Origin: Bacteroidota bacterium
GTDB lineage: Bacteria > Zhuqueibacterota > JdFR-76 > DREG01
Direction of reading: 5' to 3'
Assembly (NCBI GenBank): GCA_030624545.1
Contig: JAUXJX010000016.1
Location: 1-12,209, forward strand
DNA length: 12,209 nucleotides
A program made the translations under genes and the position numbers. Every line of letters starts with the position of its first letter. The stretch's first letter is position 1. Shown here piece by piece: positions 1 through 7,494 of this stretch. The notes beneath the pieces were generated by a model, which saw nothing but the letters and a program-made list of their open reading frames with translations, had not been told where the DNA came from and did no database searches.

Positions 1-215
1 ATTGAAGTGGCGTTGGTTGGACCCGTCTGCAGATGGCGGGAAGACCCGAATAACGCTCCCACAATGGAGCCCACCATGAAGGCATACAGCCCATATTGGG
101 GATCAACGCCGGCAATGAGTGCATAGGCCATGGACTGGGGCAGAGCAACGAAGGCTACGGTTAGGCCCGCGCTGAGGTCATGACGAAGATTTTGACGGCC
201 GTAAGTGGATTGCAT
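1..215 (-). CDS. SulP-family anion transporter, N-terminal part (cut by window edge)
   Basis: The reverse strand from 215 reads an open frame of 71 codons that runs off the left edge without a stop. The peptide begins MQSTYGRQNLRHDLSAGLTV and continues with PQSMAYALIAGVDPQYGLYA and, further on, LQTGPTNATS. The P-Q-(S/A)-M-A-Y-A-L motif, the PxYGLYA turn and the TGPTNATS segment are hallmarks of the first membrane helices of SulP/SLC26 transporters, which move sulfate, bicarbonate or other anions across the inner membrane. The ATG at 215 is the first in frame after an upstream stop within the repeat tract. No convincing Shine-Dalgarno sequence precedes it, and a heptamer array begins only about seven bases upstream. 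It follows the molybdoenzyme on the same strand after a 388-bp spacer, so co-transcription is uncertain. The family call is firm. The transported anion and whether a STAS domain follows are not visible. Confidence 0.88.
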   Translation of the reverse strand, partial: MQSTYGRQNLRHDLSAGLTVAFVALPQSMAYALIAGVDPQYGLYAFMVGSIVGALFGSSRHLQTGPTNATS

Positions 216-221
216 TGTTTT

Positions 222-374
222 AGGGGACAGGTTTAAGGTATAGTGTATAAGTTATGAATTATGAATAACGAATTATGAATATGAATGGTGAATGGTGAAT
301 AATCAATTGTCAATTATCAGTTATCAGTTATCAGTTATCAGTCACCAATTACGAATTTTGAATTATGAATCATG
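222..374. repeat. Degenerate heptanucleotide tandem array (about 21 units)
   Basis: From 222 the sequence can be cut into consecutive 7-nt units, with a single 6-nt unit near 278-283. Units drift from AGGTTTA and AGGTATA at the left (229-242) through AATTATG (257-277) and AATGGTG twice (284-297) to AGTTATC three times (319-339), then back to AATTATG (361-367). The register holds for about 150 bp although the unit sequence changes. The array ends a few bases from the SulP start codon, so it forms that gene's 5' region. Nothing in it looks like a protein gene. Confidence 0.85.
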
Positions 375-435
375 GTTCTACTTAGATTTAGTCGCACAAA
401 TCCGAGATTCCATTGAATGTATGTTTTTGTTTTCT

Positions 436-511
436 GGTTTCTAGCCGCCTAGTGGCGATATGTTTATAGATGCCTCCCGCCTGCGGAGGCAGGCTAACGG
501 AGCTTTCAACC
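436..511. repeat. MITE/REP-like palindromic element
   Basis: The ends are imperfect inverted repeats: GGTTTCTAGCCGCCTAG at 436-452 and, on the other strand, GGTTGAAAGCTCCGTTAG at 511-494. Inside lies a 7-bp hairpin, TGCCTCC (471-477) with GGAGGCA (485-491). It overlaps an alternative 6-bp stem, GCCTGC (479-484) with GCAGGC (489-494). A short stem CGCC/GGCG (446-449 with 454-457) flanks it. The element lies downstream of the molybdoenzyme gene on its transcribed strand and could act as an RNA hairpin, but no T-run follows, so an intrinsic terminator is not supported. A dispersed repeat is the better reading. Copy number cannot be judged from one window. Confidence 0.5.
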
Positions 512-545
512 AAATGCAACAGCAATTTATTCTTAGAAGAACCTG

Positions 546-580
546 AATCATAAGTTAAGTGCAATAAGTTATGAGTTATT
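546..580. repeat. Short heptamer array, five units
   Basis: Five 7-nt units in register (AATCATA at 546, then variants ending with AGTTATG at 567 and AGTTATT at 574) lie between the MITE-like element and the stop of the molybdoenzyme gene. They match the unit type of the larger array at 222-374. Heptamer tracts therefore lie on both sides of the 375-545 segment. Confidence 0.55.
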
Positions 581-603
581 TGGAGTTGGAACATGAAGTA
601 TTC

Positions 604-3462
604 TCACTTCTTCTTATAAAACATCTCCTCCGCTGGCCGCAATGGTCGATTCAGCCATAGAGGTCTGCGCAATCCGTTTGGACCGGGTGCGGGACGAGCG
701 AGCTTCAGCCATTCTTTGTAAATCTGGAATGACTTTTCAGTATCGATGAACACATCTCCGTATTGATCCTCCGGACGGGCTTTTTCAATCCGCACCTTTT
801 GATGCCAGCAATGCATGCCGCTGACCGGATCGGGATGAACCGGAAAGGTGATATTTTGATGCACTCCTCCATCGCTCCAAAATATTCTGGAAGAATCCGG
901 GTCAGGGCTCTCGAAAGGACGGATTCCTTCCAGTTGCGTCATCTTCCATTTTCCATCCTGTCGCTCAACAGACACCAAATTGGTTGCCCAGCGATTTCCC
1001 TTGGCATCTTGCGGCCGGCGCCATCTTCCGAGATGATGTGAGCAGGCCACGACTCCGGGTTTCATGCCCTCAGTGACCCAAACCCGGTCGACAAAATAAC
1101 CGATATCAGTATTAACCCGGATCAAATCACCGGAGCGAATGCCCAGGCGCTGGGCATCAGATGTGTGCATCCATACCGGATTCCGATTGGAGATTTCCGC
1201 CAGCCATTTGGCATTTCCGGAGCGGGAGTGAATCAAGGTTGGCAATCGAAATGTCGGCACCAGAGGAAATTCACCTTTCTCCGGAGCCAGATGATCCGGG
1301 TGCACATGACTCTTGACATAGGTTGGAATCCTAAATTCCGGCCAGCCCCAATCAACCATGGTTTGAGAATAGAATTCCTGCTTGCGCGACGGCGTAGGAA
1401 AACCCGTGCAGGCCACTTCGTCCACTATAACTCCGACGGCCTTGCCATTCTTGTGAAGGGTTCCGGTTTTGGGATCGGGGCTTGCATCCCTGGTTTCGTC
1501 GTCGGAAAGCTCTTTCAGATGCTTGTCATAGGATGTCTTTTCAACCTCAAAGGCGCCATATTTGCGCATGAAGTCCAGCGGCGACAACGACTCTTCCGCT
1601 GCTTTTTCCGTCAATCCTTGAGTATGTTCGAATAGATATTGATAGTATTCGTCGATTGTGATTTTCTCTCCTGGTCGGTAGGGCGAAATAAAATGCTCCT
1701 TGATACCGAGGCTGCCATCCGGATCAATCCGCCACGACAGCTCAATCCAGAATTCGTCCTCCTCCCATACTTCCCACGGGTTGGCTTCATGAGTGAACGT
1801 AACCGGCTTGCCCATTTTTCGAGCCGCTTCCCGCAGCACCGGCTGGCGGAAGGCGATCCACATGCCGGAATGCGTTTCATAACTGATGAGGTCGTGCCGC
1901 TCGCTGGCGTGGCCCATGGGCAGAACGTAATCGGCAAAATAGGCGGTTTCGTTCCAGGTTGGAGTAAGCGCGGCATGGAGGCCGATCTTGCTCTCATCCT
2001 CAAGGACCTCGATCCATGAAAAGCCGTCCGGATAGGTCCAAACCGGATTGAAAACGCGGGTAAAATAAACATCTAACTTGCCCCTGCCCTCTTTGAGAAA
2101 ATGCGGCAGCAGAAAGCTCATCTCGTAATGGGCGAGAGGATACTCTTTCGGAAAATGCAGCTCATTCCAGAATTTCTGTGCTGGCGGTTTGTCGAATACC
2201 GCAGGCTTGAATTTGTTCCAGCCGCTTGGCGAAGTTCCACCGTACGAGCCTACGCTACCGGTCAAGACATTGAGAAAATGCAGACAGCGCGCCACGGCCC
2301 ATCCTCCCAAATTACCGCTGCCTGCGCTGCGCCAATTGTGGGAAGCGAAGCGAGTTCCGGCGTCCCCGATTTTTCTAGCCACTTCCACAATGGCTTCCAC
2401 CAGCACACCGCTCTCGCGCGCAGCAAACTCAGGTGTGTACTCTTTGTATGCTTCTTTCAGCAGCATGATGAAATTGGAAAATGTGACGTTTGTTTGAGGA
2501 TGCTCCTTGACCAAAAACTCCTGCCAGTTCACCCAGTTTCGCAGGAACGTTTCATTGAACAGATTCTCGTCTAGAATTACCTTCGCCATGGCGAGAAGCA
2601 CTGCAGCCTCACTGCCGGGATAGGTCGGCATCCAGTAGTCAGCCATGCTGGCGGTGTTTGAAAGGCGTGGATCCATGACGGCCAGTTTGGAGCCGCCCAT
2701 CAATCCCTCGATAATGCGCTGGGCATGGGGATTGAAATAGTGTCCGGATTCAAGGTGCGCGCTGATGAGCAGAATAAATTTGGCGTTGGCGTGATCCGGC
2801 GAAGGCCGGTCGAAGCCGTGCCAGATGGCATAACCAAAGCGGGCGCCGGCAGAACAGATATTGGTATGGCTGTTGTGCCCATCCACCCCCCAGGATTGCA
2901 GAACACGATCCATATATCCTTCGTGGCCCGGTCGGCCGACATGGTAAACCACTTCATTGTTGCGCTTTTCCTGTAATGCCTTTCGAATACGTCCGGCAAT
3001 GTCGTCCAGGACCTCATCCCATGAAACCCGCTGCCATTTGCCCTCGCCGCGTGCGCCGTTGCGCTTCAGGGGATAGAGAATTCGGTCCGCATCTTTGATC
3101 TGGTTGATTGTGGCGGGCCCCTTGGCGCAGTTGCGGCCGCGGCTGCTGGGGTGATAGGGATTACCTTCGAACTTGCGGACCTGCATGTTTTCTTTGTCGA
3201 TATAGCTGAGGAGTCCGCAACCCGCCTCGCAGTTGAAGCAGGCTGTGGGTACGATGACGTAATGTCTGGCATCCCGGCGCGGCCAGCTCTTGGCTTCATA
3301 TTCGACCCAGTCATCCCATTTTTCGGGAGGAGGATAATCTCTTAAATTCCCCGGTTCCAGGAGGCTGGGAAGATCCGGGCCGAGATCGTCATGAAGATTA
3401 GGAATAAGGTGAAGTGTTTCGGAAATTTTTTCGATTAAGCCAGGTTTATGGCTGGCGGGCAT
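604..3462 (-). CDS. Cytoplasmic molybdopterin oxidoreductase, catalytic subunit (DMSO reductase superfamily)
   Basis: A 952-residue catalytic subunit of a complex iron-sulfur molybdoenzyme. Visible are an N-terminal [4Fe-4S] site C75-x2-C78-x3-C82-x29-C112, followed by a Lys (K114) typical of the electron relay, then the bis-MGD catalytic domain. Cys203, in SHTNICSAGARFG, sits where Cys/Ser/SeCys/Asp ligates Mo or W in the family and is the likely metal ligand. A C-terminal dinucleotide-binding domain covers about residues 725-910, with a MHCWHQKVRIEKA segment near its end. The first 65 residues hold no twin-arginine signal with a hydrophobic stretch, so the enzyme should stay in the cytoplasm. 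GGAGAA (3467-3472) lies at normal distance from the ATG at 3462. It follows the FeS/membrane subunit by 68 bp, and the two should form a quinone-linked complex. Superfamily is certain; substrate (sulfur oxyanion, other oxyanion or organic compound) and direction are unknown. It resembles neither NarG (Asp ligand) nor periplasmic NapA. Confidence 0.9.
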   Translation of the reverse strand: MPASHKPGLIEKISETLHLIPNLHDDLGPDLPSLLEPGNLRDYPPPEKWDDWVEYEAKSWPRRDARHYVIVPTACFNCEAGCGLLSYIDKENMQVRKFEGNPYHPSSRGRNCAKGPATINQIKDADRILYPLKRNGARGEGKWQRVSWDEVLDDIAGRIRKALQEKRNNEVVYHVGRPGHEGYMDRVLQSWGVDGHNSHTNICSAGARFGYAIWHGFDRPSPDHANAKFILLISAHLESGHYFNPHAQRIIEGLMGGSKLAVMDPRLSNTASMADYWMPTYPGSEAAVLLAMAKVILDENLFNETFLRNWVNWQEFLVKEHPQTNVTFSNFIMLLKEAYKEYTPEFAARESGVLVEAIVEVARKIGDAGTRFASHNWRSAGSGNLGGWAVARCLHFLNVLTGSVGSYGGTSPSGWNKFKPAVFDKPPAQKFWNELHFPKEYPLAHYEMSFLLPHFLKEGRGKLDVYFTRVFNPVWTYPDGFSWIEVLEDESKIGLHAALTPTWNETAYFADYVLPMGHASERHDLISYETHSGMWIAFRQPVLREAARKMGKPVTFTHEANPWEVWEEDEFWIELSWRIDPDGSLGIKEHFISPYRPGEKITIDEYYQYLFEHTQGLTEKAAEESLSPLDFMRKYGAFEVEKTSYDKHLKELSDDETRDASPDPKTGTLHKNGKAVGVIVDEVACTGFPTPSRKQEFYSQTMVDWGWPEFRIPTYVKSHVHPDHLAPEKGEFPLVPTFRLPTLIHSRSGNAKWLAEISNRNPVWMHTSDAQRLGIRSGDLIRVNTDIGYFVDRVWVTEGMKPGVVACSHHLGRWRRPQDAKGNRWATNLVSVERQDGKWKMTQLEGIRPFESPDPDSSRIFWSDGGVHQNITFPVHPDPVSGMHCWHQKVRIEKARPEDQYGDVFIDTEKSFQIYKEWLKLARPAPGPNGLRRPLWLNRPLRPAEEMFYKKK

Positions 3463-3530
3463 GAAGTTCTCCGTTAATCTAATGAAACAAGTAAGTGGGT
3501 TTTCTGCTCCGACATCATTTTGTTAGACAT

Positions 3531-5201
3531 CTAACTCAACGGTATCAATTGCGGTGCACGCACCCAAATGTGTTCATTAACATAAATCCCAATGAGTGAC
3601 AGAGCGCCGGCCACCGAAAGAAGCCACTGACCTCCAAGCCAGACAAGCGCCAGGGGCAAAATATTGCCGATGAGTACAACCCCGATCCAGAAGCCCGTTC
3701 TAAATCGGCCTGAAGTTATAATCTGTACGGTTTTCTTCGCATCTTCGCCGGAATGGGTCGTGACTATTTCGGAAAATAAATCGAACAGGTTGAAAATGAT
3801 TCCCACGTAGAACACTGCTCGCAGAAAGGAGACCCAGTCTTCGCCGCTCTCAAAAAATGCGGACAGAATCGCAAAGGCTGATGTACCCGCCACAACGGCA
3901 TGGGCAAGCATGTGAAGAACAAGCGCCGGACTCTGCCAAAAGTCTCGGCCTTTGGCCTGGGCAAAAAGGAAGGCCGTGTAAACGGCGGTGACGACAGCCA
4001 GAATCGCAGCGGACCACAAAGCGACGGTCTCGATGGTTCTCCATTCGAGCCACTTTGCTGCGGCCCAAAGTACCAGGAAGCCGCCGTACAGTGTGATGGC
4101 GTAGCCACCGCGCACAAGCCAGGATTTCCATTGCGGCCTGAGGAGCACATAGGCGAATCGCAAAGGTTGATCCAAGTCCTTCACCAGGAAGATTGTTGTG
4201 AGTCCCAGGAAAATCAATCCAACAGCGACACCGGCCCATTGAGTTCTCTCCGAGACAGCCGTAAGACCGGAAACTAGAGCCAGAAAAAGAACCAGGAACG
4301 CGCCGGAGGAAATGGCTTTGGTCCAGATATAGGCAGTAACATCTGTGCCCCAGAGCACCCCTTTGTCAGGGCTATCGTAGACACGCCTCGCTTTTTCCTT
4401 AACAACTTCCATTGCCTTGCGCAGCATCTTGCCGGAATCACCATCGCCTGGGACGAGCACTTTGTCTGGTTCGCCTTCTTCTCCACCAACCCAATTTTCT
4501 CTACCATCATTCTTTCCGGTCAACTGGCTAAGCAATTCAGCCGGATCGGCTTCGGCAACCCGCGCTTCGGCATATTTTGCGAAATGGCCGACGCCGGAAA
4601 GTTGGGAACTCCACATATAGCTTCCGGATCGTTCTGTCGCGATAGGATTCAGCGATGCCTCATCGCCATTGATGTAGAACAATCTTGGCCGAGTGCCTTT
4701 CTCTGCTTTACGAGCTGTCACCTGCTCTCGCGCCAGGAGCTGCGAGATTTCTGATTGTGGATTGTCCATGTCACCGGAAACAATGGCATGAACGGGACAA
4801 ACATTGACGCAAGCAGGTTCGAGGCTTATATCCACGCGATGGGCGCAATAATTGCATTTCGCTGCCGTTTCGGTCTCGGGATCGATATATAAAGCGTCAT
4901 AGGGACATGCTTGCATACAGGATTTACAGCCGATACAGCGGCGTCCGTCGAAATCGACAATGCCGTCCTCTCGATGAAACAAGGCAGTGGTTGGACAAAT
5001 ATCAACGCAGGGCGCGTCCTCGCAGTGATTGCATCTCATCACTGAAAAGAGTCGCCTGGTATTCGGGACTTCTCCCTTCTCAATATACTTCACCCAGGTG
5101 CGATTCACGCCGATGGGCACGTCGTGCTCTGCCTTGCATGCGACAGTGCAGGCGTGGCAGCCGATGCATTTGCGGTTGTCTATGATGAAGCCGTAGTTCA
5201 T
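3531..5201 (-). CDS. Fused DmsB-like four-cluster ferredoxin and NrfD/DmsC-like membrane anchor
   Basis: A 556-residue fusion of two subunits that are usually separate. Residues 1-140 carry sixteen cysteines in four groups (12/15/18/22, 57/60/65/69, 89/92/95/99, 116/119/131/135), the DmsB/PsrB pattern that binds four [4Fe-4S] clusters. Residues about 145-280 form a polar linker. Residues about 285-545 hold roughly eight hydrophobic helices with the NrfD/DmsC-like segment KDLDQPLRFAYVLLRPQWKS (341-360). Such anchors bind quinone, lack haem and pass electrons to or from the FeS subunit. There is no Tat signal. It lies 31 bp after the membrane HdrD-like gene and 68 bp before the molybdoenzyme, which it should wire to menaquinone or ubiquinone. 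The Shine-Dalgarno sequence is weak (AAGAAA), but the start immediately precedes the first cluster motif as in relatives. Role firm; exact family (PsrC, DmsC or SoeC type) not resolved. Confidence 0.88.
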   Translation of the reverse strand: MNYGFIIDNRKCIGCHACTVACKAEHDVPIGVNRTWVKYIEKGEVPNTRRLFSVMRCNHCEDAPCVDICPTTALFHREDGIVDFDGRRCIGCKSCMQACPYDALYIDPETETAAKCNYCAHRVDISLEPACVNVCPVHAIVSGDMDNPQSEISQLLAREQVTARKAEKGTRPRLFYINGDEASLNPIATERSGSYMWSSQLSGVGHFAKYAEARVAEADPAELLSQLTGKNDGRENWVGGEEGEPDKVLVPGDGDSGKMLRKAMEVVKEKARRVYDSPDKGVLWGTDVTAYIWTKAISSGAFLVLFLALVSGLTAVSERTQWAGVAVGLIFLGLTTIFLVKDLDQPLRFAYVLLRPQWKSWLVRGGYAITLYGGFLVLWAAAKWLEWRTIETVALWSAAILAVVTAVYTAFLFAQAKGRDFWQSPALVLHMLAHAVVAGTSAFAILSAFFESGEDWVSFLRAVFYVGIIFNLFDLFSEIVTTHSGEDAKKTVQIITSGRFRTGFWIGVVLIGNILPLALVWLGGQWLLSVAGALSLIGIYVNEHIWVRAPQLIPLS

Positions 5202-5232
5202 GGAATTATTTTCTTGGAAAGATCATCCATCA

Positions 5233-7329
5233 TTAGAGGGCTTCTTCCACAAGCTGAATGATGTCCTTCACTTCAATCTTGCCCTCATTCCCTGAGGTTT
5301 TGACAGCGTCCGAGTACATGGTAAAATCCTTAGGACAAGCAACAACGAAATAGTCGATGTCTCCGAGAGCAAGAGCTTCCTTGATGCGCATTTCGCTGGG
5401 GCGCTCTTCGATATCTGAGTCGTCCATCCAGATCCGGCCGCCACCGGCGCCACAGCAAAATGTGTTTGTGCCGCAGCGAGGCATTTCATAGAGCCCAACT
5501 CCCAGGGCCTCTAAAACACGCCTCGGCGCATCAACTTCTTTGTTGTAGCGACCGAGATAACACGGGTCGTGGTAAGTAATTCTATGATGGAGTTTCCTGG
5601 AGAATTTGATTTTTCCCTCGTCGATCAACTTTGCCAGAAGTCCGGTATAATGGTAAATGGAGTATCCGCCACCGAATTCCGGGTATTCATTTTTAATTGT
5701 ATTGAATGAATGCGGGTCCGTTGTAAAAATCTCCTTGAATTTGGCTTTCTGCAAAACGGCGATATTGTCCTCCACCAGCATTTCAAACAGACCTTCTTCA
5801 CCAACACGCCGGACATCATTTCCCGCGTTTTTTTCGCCATCATATAAAAGGCCAAAATCGATGCCCGCTTTGCTTAGGACGCGTGCCACGGTCCGGGAAA
5901 TATCTTGCAGCCTCGGATCGAAGGACGCATAATCGCCGACAAACCACAAATATTCCGCCGCCTCTTTACGAACATCCTTGACGGCGAAATCCAGACCCTG
6001 GGTCCACGTGCCGCGCATGCGCTCCGGCTGGCCAAAGGAATTGCCGTAATCGCCAACGTTCATCAAGGAATCCTGGAGCATACTATCCATCTTGCCCTCA
6101 TCCACCAGTCGACGCCGCATCTGGACAATGCTGGTTAGATGTTCGATTCCTACCGGACAGGCTTCAATGCACGCCATACAGGTCGTGCAGGCCCACAAGG
6201 TCTCTGGACTGATTACGTCGCCGGCAACTGTGACGCCCTCAGTTTTGCCTGCAGGCCATTTAGAATCGCCGTCTAATCGCTGGCCCACCCACTCATTGAG
6301 GCCAATTGTCGAATCGGCGTAGGTGCGCAGATCTAGAATAAGATCGCGCGGAGATAGCGGCGTGCCCGAAGCGCAAGCCGGACAAGCGTCATGGCAGCGG
6401 CCGCATTTTGTACAGGAATCAAAATCCAGCAACTCCTTCCAGGTAAAGTCCTCGATTATTTGGTAGCCCATGCCTTTTTTCATGGCTTCTTCCGGGATGC
6501 GTGGCAGCCGGCGAGCAGCCAACTCATCCGTAAAGGCCAAATTTACGAAATCGAGAATGATATGCATTGCCTTGGAAAATGGGATCGAGGCGATGAAGAC
6601 CATCACAACAATGGCATGAAACCACCAGGTGTAGGCATGGAGGCTGTTTGCCCATGAAACGAGTCCAAACGAGTCGGTAATATTCGCAATCAGCCACCCG
6701 GCCGGGGACCAGACTTCAAACGCCAGCCGGTCGGCCGCGATGCGAAATCCTTCGATAAGGAACCCCGTTATCCCGATGACAAATAGAAGCCCGAAAAAAA
6801 TCCAGTCATCCACACGATATCCGGATCGCTGATATTCACCCTCTTTGCGATCTACGCGGGCGTAATCCAATTGGGGTGGACGAAGGAACCCGCGTCGAAT
6901 CATCATCATGAGCAAACCGATTAGAAAGAGCACTCCCCAGACATCCAGCACCAGTGAAAAGATGAGGTAGAAGCTTCCCCGGAGCAAATGAAAGCCCAGG
7001 AAACGAAGCATATCGTGATCGATGAAAACGATCACGGTGCCAATAAACAGAAAGACAAATCCCAAGAATATGAGGAAATGTGCCAGTCCGGCATAAACGT
7101 CTTGTTTAAAGATGGTAGAATTACGCGCCATGATGCTCATGGCTCTCATGATCCTCTTTCCGAGATTATTGAAACGATAGGCGGGTCGACCCCTACAGTA
7201 TTTGCGAAATCGCTTGTAAAAACCGTAACAGAAAATCGCCATCCCCACAATTGAGAATATATAGAAAATCAATTGCAGCAAAAATGAGAAGTTTCGAAAG
7301 ATCTCACGCGTGGGAACCACGTCAGGCAT
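5233..7329 (-). CDS. Membrane-bound HdrDE-like Fe-S oxidoreductase (NarI-like domain, ferredoxin domain and CCG domains), probable Etf:quinone oxidoreductase
   Basis: A 698-residue protein. Residues 14-250 hold about five hydrophobic helices (near 14-37, 77-103, 117-145, 174-193, 227-250) with histidines H84, H231 and H238 placed as possible b-haem ligands of a NarI/HdrE-type domain. Two [4Fe-4S] motifs follow: C306/C309/C312/C316 and C381/C384/C387/C391. The C-terminal half is HdrB/HdrD-like. The first CCG repeat (about 460-545) has lost its cysteines (EKNAGND where relatives have CCG; TDPHSFN where CxxC would be). The second keeps C590, C625-C626 and C665 but has CPKD for CxxC. Such proteins beside etfBA are taken to pass electrons between Etf and quinone. 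GGGAGGAA (7334-7341) precedes the ATG. It comes 165 bp after etfA and 31 bp before the FeS/anchor gene. Architecture certain, Etf partnership inferred from context. Confidence 0.88.
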   Translation of the reverse strand: MPDVVPTREIFRNFSFLLQLIFYIFSIVGMAIFCYGFYKRFRKYCRGRPAYRFNNLGKRIMRAMSIMARNSTIFKQDVYAGLAHFLIFLGFVFLFIGTVIVFIDHDMLRFLGFHLLRGSFYLIFSLVLDVWGVLFLIGLLMMMIRRGFLRPPQLDYARVDRKEGEYQRSGYRVDDWIFFGLLFVIGITGFLIEGFRIAADRLAFEVWSPAGWLIANITDSFGLVSWANSLHAYTWWFHAIVVMVFIASIPFSKAMHIILDFVNLAFTDELAARRLPRIPEEAMKKGMGYQIIEDFTWKELLDFDSCTKCGRCHDACPACASGTPLSPRDLILDLRTYADSTIGLNEWVGQRLDGDSKWPAGKTEGVTVAGDVISPETLWACTTCMACIEACPVGIEHLTSIVQMRRRLVDEGKMDSMLQDSLMNVGDYGNSFGQPERMRGTWTQGLDFAVKDVRKEAAEYLWFVGDYASFDPRLQDISRTVARVLSKAGIDFGLLYDGEKNAGNDVRRVGEEGLFEMLVEDNIAVLQKAKFKEIFTTDPHSFNTIKNEYPEFGGGYSIYHYTGLLAKLIDEGKIKFSRKLHHRITYHDPCYLGRYNKEVDAPRRVLEALGVGLYEMPRCGTNTFCCGAGGGRIWMDDSDIEERPSEMRIKEALALGDIDYFVVACPKDFTMYSDAVKTSGNEGKIEVKDIIQLVEEAL

Positions 7330-7390
7330 GGACTTCCTCCCAATGTTTGTTGCCCTCTTAACTCAAGCTAAGACTTGCGCTCTTATCATT

Positions 7391-7488
7391 GAGGTATAGA
7401 GTATAAGGTATAGGGAGATTGGATTCACCTCATACCTATACCTCATTCCTTATACCTTATACCACTCTATACCAGATACCTCAAACCC
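7391..7488. repeat. Head-to-head heptamer arrays forming a long inverted repeat
   Basis: The left part (7391-7412) reads GGTATAGAGTATAAGGTATA at 7393-7412. The right part (7431-7488) is built of TATACCT-type 7-nt units with one 3-nt insertion. The left arm pairs with 7451-7473 over 20 bp with a 3-nt bulge, leaving a 38-nt loop. In the transcript this would be a strong hairpin between etfA and the 698-aa gene. No T-run follows, so RNA processing, attenuation or simple repeat inversion are all possible. Confidence 0.75.
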
Positions 7489-7494
7489 CGGTCT

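Noticed and set aside
222..374. CRISPR array
   Set aside because: Units are only 7 nt, contiguous and degenerate, with no spacers and no cas genes nearby.
471..491. Rho-independent terminator after the molybdoenzyme gene
   Set aside because: The hairpin is good but no T-run follows on the transcribed strand, and alternative pairings suggest a dispersed repeat instead.
388..594. 68-codon reverse-strand ORF downstream of the molybdoenzyme
   Set aside because: It runs across the palindromic element and a heptamer tract, has no RBS and resembles no protein; best explained as an open frame through repeats.
3474..3518. 14-codon reading frame (starting MMSEQKTH) ending just before the RBS of the Mo subunit
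   Set aside because: It could be a leader for translational coupling, but there is no Shine-Dalgarno sequence and short frames this size arise by chance.
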